From Sporosarcina jiandibaonis (GTDB lineage Bacteria > Bacillota > Bacilli > Bacillales_A > Planococcaceae), in contig NZ_JAAOIY010000008.1 of the NCBI RefSeq assembly GCF_013184495.1, forward strand, positions 1 through 64,000: a stretch of DNA of 64,000 bases, given 5' to 3'. Numbering within the stretch: position 1 is the first letter of the stretch; each line of letters begins with the position of its first letter. A program made the translations under genes and the position numbers. A model generated the notes under the pieces. That model saw nothing but the letters and a program-made list of their open reading frames with translations, was not told where the DNA came from and ran no database searches. Of this stretch, positions 61,169 through 64,000 are shown piece after piece.

Positions 61169-61532
61169 TTGAAAAAGCTGATCGTAATTATATTGGTACT
61201 TATATTAATTGGATTAGGAATGTTATTTTATTTTAAAAGTTATTATCCCGCCTTGCCTATAGAGTCAGTATCCAAGCGTGAAGTCGTTAAAATGGGGAAA
61301 GCCTCTAATGATACCATCATAAAATTGACGGAAGAAAATGGTTATGAGTGGTATATCTCGAAAATGAATCAAGGAAATGCAAATGAAGCAAATGATGGAA
61401 AGTAGAGGATGGGTTTTCAAAGAACAAATGGGAGCGGGATTCTTTTTCGAAAAAGAGAGTGAAGAAATAATTGTCGAAGGTGGAATGTGGACAGGAAAAT
61501 ACGTTATATTTCAAGTGCCAAAGATTCAGTAA
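61169..61532 (+). pseudogene. Small membrane-anchored protein, frameshifted
   Basis: From TTG 61169 (GGTGGAGG 5 nt upstream): MKKLIVIILVLILIG anchor, then ITEEN-type strand residues, ending early at a stop near 61403. The next frame continues MMESRGWVFKEQMGAGFFFE ... GGMWTGKYVIFQVPK to TAA 61530. The join lies in an A-rich stretch near 61375-61395 (AAATGAAGCAAATGATGG), so a slip is likely. Family not named; similar small Bacillus proteins end in the WTGKY motif. Confidence 0.65.
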
Positions 61533-61563
61533 ACTACTAATTTCAATCAGAGGGGCATTTATT

Positions 61564-62015
61564 ATGAAGCCAGTATTTTCATTATGCATTACTTTACTTA
61601 TAACGGTTTTAGTCGGTTGTCAATTACATCAGGCAGAAACGATGTCTCTTTTAGAAGAAAAGGTTGCAGAAATTAAACTTTCAAAATCAAATGAATTTGA
61701 TGGAATGAATGAAGACATTCTTCATTCATTTTCTAATGACGAATCCATTACATTATTCGAAGAGGCAATCGCTACCGCTCGAAAACAAGTGGGAATAGTT
61801 GACGTGACGGAACCTGAATATGATGTAATGGTTGTATACGTAGCAAAAGGCAATAGTCAATTGCCAATTGCCAATTGCCAACTCATGCTATGCATTTATG
61901 GTTGGGCAAGGAAGATGAAAAAAGTATGTTCATGTATTTAGGAGATGATGCAGTTTATTTTGCCACGAAAAAAATGAGCGAGAAACTACGGTCTTTAATA
62001 TCTTCGCAAGAATAG
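61564..62015 (+). pseudogene. Lipoprotein gene frameshifted by a 7-bp tandem repeat
   Basis: From ATG 61564 (AGAGGGG upstream): signal peptide with lipobox LVGC, then an acidic helical domain. At 61858-61881 the unit CAATTGC is repeated three times, which shifts the frame; translation then stops at 61941. With one copy the sequence reads KGNSQLPTHAMHLWLGKED and runs on through FMYLGDDAVYFATKK to TAG 62013. The downstream part is clearly coding, so the gene is switched off by the repeat number. Confidence 0.8.
61858..61881 (+). repeat. 7-bp tandem repeat (CAATTGC x3)
   Basis: CAATTGC at 61858-61864, 61865-61871 and 61872-61878, then CAA. Seven is not a multiple of three, so gain or loss of a unit changes frame; one or four units restore it. 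Confidence 0.95.
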
Positions 62016-62031
62016 TCAGGGGGATGCATCA

Positions 62032-62195
62032 ATGATGGATGAACTAGCTCAATCCGTAAAAAAGCAATCTTGCGCCGAAGCAAAGAATACGCTGTTGAAT
62101 CAATCAGACATCTTATATTCAATGGCGTTTTTGAAATAAAAGGGAATCTCAAATCGATGCGGTATTATAGTGTGAAATTAAGTGAAACGTTGTAA
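62032..62195 (+). pseudogene. Small hypothetical gene, frameshifted
   Basis: GGGGGATG precedes ATG 62032. The first frame gives MMDELAQSVKK and continues to an early stop. After the A6 run near 62060, another frame gives AILRRSKEYAVESIRHLIFN ... MRYYSVKLSETL to TAA 62193. Together they make a ~54-residue protein. A slip in the A run would explain the split. Family unknown. Confidence 0.5.
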
Positions 62196-62347
62196 TATGC
62201 CTAACAAAATTCATTGTTACATTGATAAACAATTATATTCGCAATAGGATTGTTTAAATTAGGGTGTAATCAACACTTTTATGATTTAATGATATAATAA
62301 AATAACATGAATCAAATAGAGAAATAAAATTAAAAGGGTGAAGATAA

Positions 62348-63211
62348 TTGAGTGCAATGGATAAGCAACTTTATGATTACCTACTAGCAAATATGACAGC
62401 TATATCGGACAAATGGCTTTCCCTGCGTGAGGAAAATAGAGGATCCATCTATTCCATGGATGCTGGTGAAACTGCAGAAGCATTACTTCGCGAACAAAAC
62501 CGTTTAACTAATATGACTGTCACCAGCATACTTTTGAATGATAGACAGATATTTGAATCCAATAAAGAAACATGGGCTCGTGAAGTGGCTGAAAGTAGAG
62601 TGAACAGCAATACGTCTGTACCGGAAGTGTTGGGGGCTCTGAGTAAAGCCAGGCAAACGTACTGGTCATTCATAGAGAAATTTGCGAAAATGAAAGGGGA
62701 AGAAGTAACCCCAGATGATTTGTTAAGATGGGGAATTTCAATCCATTTGGCTTTCGATGAACTGTATATTGATTTCTCCCATATGTATTATGAAATTATG
62801 AACAGAAGACTTAAGATGCAGCAAGGTTTAATAGAAGAATTGAGTTTTCCAATTATAAAACTTAATGAATTGAATGGCGTGTTGCCGCTAATCGGAAATA
62901 TTGATACGTTTCGCGGGGAAGGGTTTTTGGATTATATCCCTCCAAAATGTGTTGAATTAGATCTCACCCACTTATTCATTGATTTGTCGGGTGTGTCTGA
63001 AATCGATACAATGGTTGTGCAGCAAATCAATCCACTGATACAAGTATTAAATTTACTCGGGATAAATACGACATTAACCGGAATCCGTCCGGAGCTTGCT
63101 CAAACAGCAGTCCAGTTAGGATTGAATTTTTCCGATATCGATACACATGCTTCCTTACAGCAAGCGCTTAGTGAAGAATACTCGTTAGCATTACATAAAA
63201 ATCAAGATTAG
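62348..63211 (+). CDS. RsbR-type stressosome protein (N-terminal globin-like, STAS domain)
   Basis: 287 aa. N-terminal RsbR_N-type helical domain (residues ~1-150) and a C-terminal STAS domain (~165-280) with PLIGNIDTFRG and LFIDLSGVSEIDTMVV. The Thr in both segments match the phosphorylation sites used by RsbT in RsbRA. It should act in the stressosome that controls sigma-B. No rsbS or rsbT is adjacent, so it is a stand-alone paralogue. Start TTG 62348 lies 7 nt from AAAGGGTGA; ATG 62357 is an alternative. Confidence 0.87.
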   Translation: MSAMDKQLYDYLLANMTAISDKWLSLREENRGSIYSMDAGETAEALLREQNRLTNMTVTSILLNDRQIFESNKETWAREVAESRVNSNTSVPEVLGALSKARQTYWSFIEKFAKMKGEEVTPDDLLRWGISIHLAFDELYIDFSHMYYEIMNRRLKMQQGLIEELSFPIIKLNELNGVLPLIGNIDTFRGEGFLDYIPPKCVELDLTHLFIDLSGVSEIDTMVVQQINPLIQVLNLLGINTTLTGIRPELAQTAVQLGLNFSDIDTHASLQQALSEEYSLALHKNQD

Positions 63212-63262
63212 CAATATGTAAGGCACCAGTTCTAATAAATCTCTATACCGAAATAGCCTATC

Positions 63263-63322
63263 TGAACTATATCCTAAATACGGCCCACCTTGAAAAGGGC
63301 TCGTAATTCGGGGTATAGTTCA
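63263..63322. terminator. Long imperfect hairpin between convergent genes
   Basis: TGAACTATA (63263-63271) and TATAGTTCA (63314-63322) enclose inner GCCC/GGGC pairing. Placed between convergent genes. T runs are weak. Confidence 0.5.
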
Positions 63323-63359
63323 ACTTGACTTTATTATACTTTCGGTTTCAATAGCAGGT

Positions 63360-63611
63360 TTACCAAAAAAATGCCGAGGCTAGGACTATGCCCGTAATTG
63401 CACCAAGAGCAATCCCAATTCCAAATCCCCCAAATCCAAATCCGCCGAATCCTAATCCATATCCGCCAAGACCATCAAAAGGTCTAATCCAGACCATATC
63501 GCGAGTTACTCTAGTAATTTCTCCTCTATAAACCCGACCATCACGACAAGTAATTCTCACATTTCTTCCATGATATCTGCGACAAAGATCATAAAAATTA
63601 GCTTGAGACAT
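63360..63611 (-). CDS. Small Gly/Phe-rich protein with an SH3/LSm-like N-terminus
   Basis: 83 aa, minus strand from ATG 63611, with a perfect AAAGGAGG site 7 nt upstream. Residues 1-48 look like a small beta-barrel (GRNVRITCRDGRVYRGEITRV). Residues 50-70 are a GGYGLGFGGFGFGGFGIG repeat, followed by a hydrophobic tail. Similar architectures occur in spore-coat or envelope proteins of Bacillales; the role is unknown. Confidence 0.75.
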   Translation of the reverse strand: MSQANFYDLCRRYHGRNVRITCRDGRVYRGEITRVTRDMVWIRPFDGLGGYGLGFGGFGFGGFGIGIALGAITGIVLASAFFW

Positions 63612-63695
63612 TATTTTCCTCCTTTCAATCATATTTACACATAGCATGTACAGTTAACATATGATACAAATAATGCAGTGTAATAGATAAACGTC

Positions 63696-63730
63696 TAGAC
63701 CCGTCCTAATTTGCAGTAATTACGGGTCTA
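63696..63730. terminator. Hairpin upstream of the last gene
   Basis: TAGACCCGT (63696-63704) and ACGGGTCTA (63722-63730) are perfect complements. There is no T run, so it could be a regulatory hairpin rather than a terminator. Confidence 0.5.
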
Positions 63731-63757
63731 ATCATTCATTTAGAAAAAACATAAAGG

Positions 63758-64000
63758 ATGAGAGCCTCGTCAGTTATCCAAACACAAAAATGGCTATATA
63801 AATTTCTTTGTGCATGTGCGGAAAAATCGAGTGAAAGTCCATATGCCCTTCAATGTGAGATGCTCTGTGCACCAATCGTAGAGCCGTTTCCTGAAATAAA
63901 ACCGGAAGAATTGCAATATGAGCTTCTAAATCATGGATTATTTGATCCTGATAAATGGGCGGATATTAGAAATCAAGTGGAGATATTGGAGAAACAAAGT
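63758..64000 (+). CDS. Partial gene at the right edge, unknown
   Basis: Open for 81 codons to the window end: begins MRASSVIQTQKWLYKFLCAC, then LQCEMLCAPIVEPFPEIKPEEL and FDPDKWADIRNQVEILEKQ. The composition looks coding. The ribosome site is poor (AAAGG abuts the ATG), so the true start may lie elsewhere. No family recognised. Confidence 0.55.
   Translation, partial: MRASSVIQTQKWLYKFLCACAEKSSESPYALQCEMLCAPIVEPFPEIKPEELQYELLNHGLFDPDKWADIRNQVEILEKQS

Overview
The window reads as a chromosomal segment of a low-GC, Gram-positive member of the Bacillales. Gene order follows the Bacillus subtilis yebE-yebG-pur-yer block almost gene for gene: rRNA operon end, yebE, yebG, pur operon, yerA/ade, yerB, yerC, pcrB, pcrA, ligA, camS/yerH, gatCAB, dgkB, rlmCD. 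Protein style and the intergenic repeats suggest the Planococcaceae/Caryophanaceae (for example Sporosarcina or a relative). That placement is an inference and was not tested.

Layout. 1-0.4 kb: 3' end of a 23S rRNA gene, a 5S gene and a terminator. 0.6-12.4 kb: yebE, yebG, then the purine operon behind a PurR-type PurBox pair, a sigma-A promoter, a guanine-class riboswitch and an intrinsic terminator. The operon runs purE-K-S-Q-L-F-M-N-H-D; purB and purC, normally between purK and purS, are absent. 12.8-33.4 kb: mostly conserved housekeeping genes (tRNA and rRNA modification, adenine deaminase homologue, archaeal-type lipid synthase PcrB, helicase/ligase pair, Asp/Glu-tRNA amidotransferase, lipid kinase) plus a cytochrome bd oxidase operon with a cydS gene and another tiny membrane ORF upstream. 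33.4-36.7 kb: a region of broken genes. 36.8-46.7 kb: accessory genes, including an RpiR-GNAT-acylamino acid racemase-YkvI cluster and an RNase H-like gene with an extra C-terminal module. 47.3-51.0 kb: the aa3 quinol oxidase operon qoxABCD. 51.1-55.7 kb: a hydratase-like gene, small secreted or lipoprotein genes, a GNAT gene and a Ca2+/H+ antiporter. 55.9-58.9 kb: a duplicated yoaS-yozG pair around a papain-like gene, followed by yoaT. 59-62.2 kb: an MFS remnant, a quinone-stress-like doxX-wrbA operon with palindromic operators, and several frameshifted small genes. 62.3-64 kb: an RsbR paralogue, a Gly/Phe-rich small protein and a gene cut by the right edge.

Most notable observations. (1) PurQ, the glutaminase subunit of FGAM synthetase, has Gly in place of the catalytic Cys and Leu in place of the catalytic His, and its neighbours PurL, PurF and PurH also differ at normally invariant motif positions. 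Together with the missing purB and purC this is a strongly atypical purine operon; use of free ammonia, or a changed role, are hypotheses. (2) A lipoprotein gene is frameshifted by three tandem copies of a 7-bp unit, and one or four copies would restore the frame, as in a phase-variable locus. (3) A roughly 200-bp intergenic sequence occurs twice, 13 kb apart. (4) The yoaS-yozG pair is duplicated around a papain-like gene. (5) A quinone-response-like promoter carries two clear palindromic operators and an 11-codon leader ORF.
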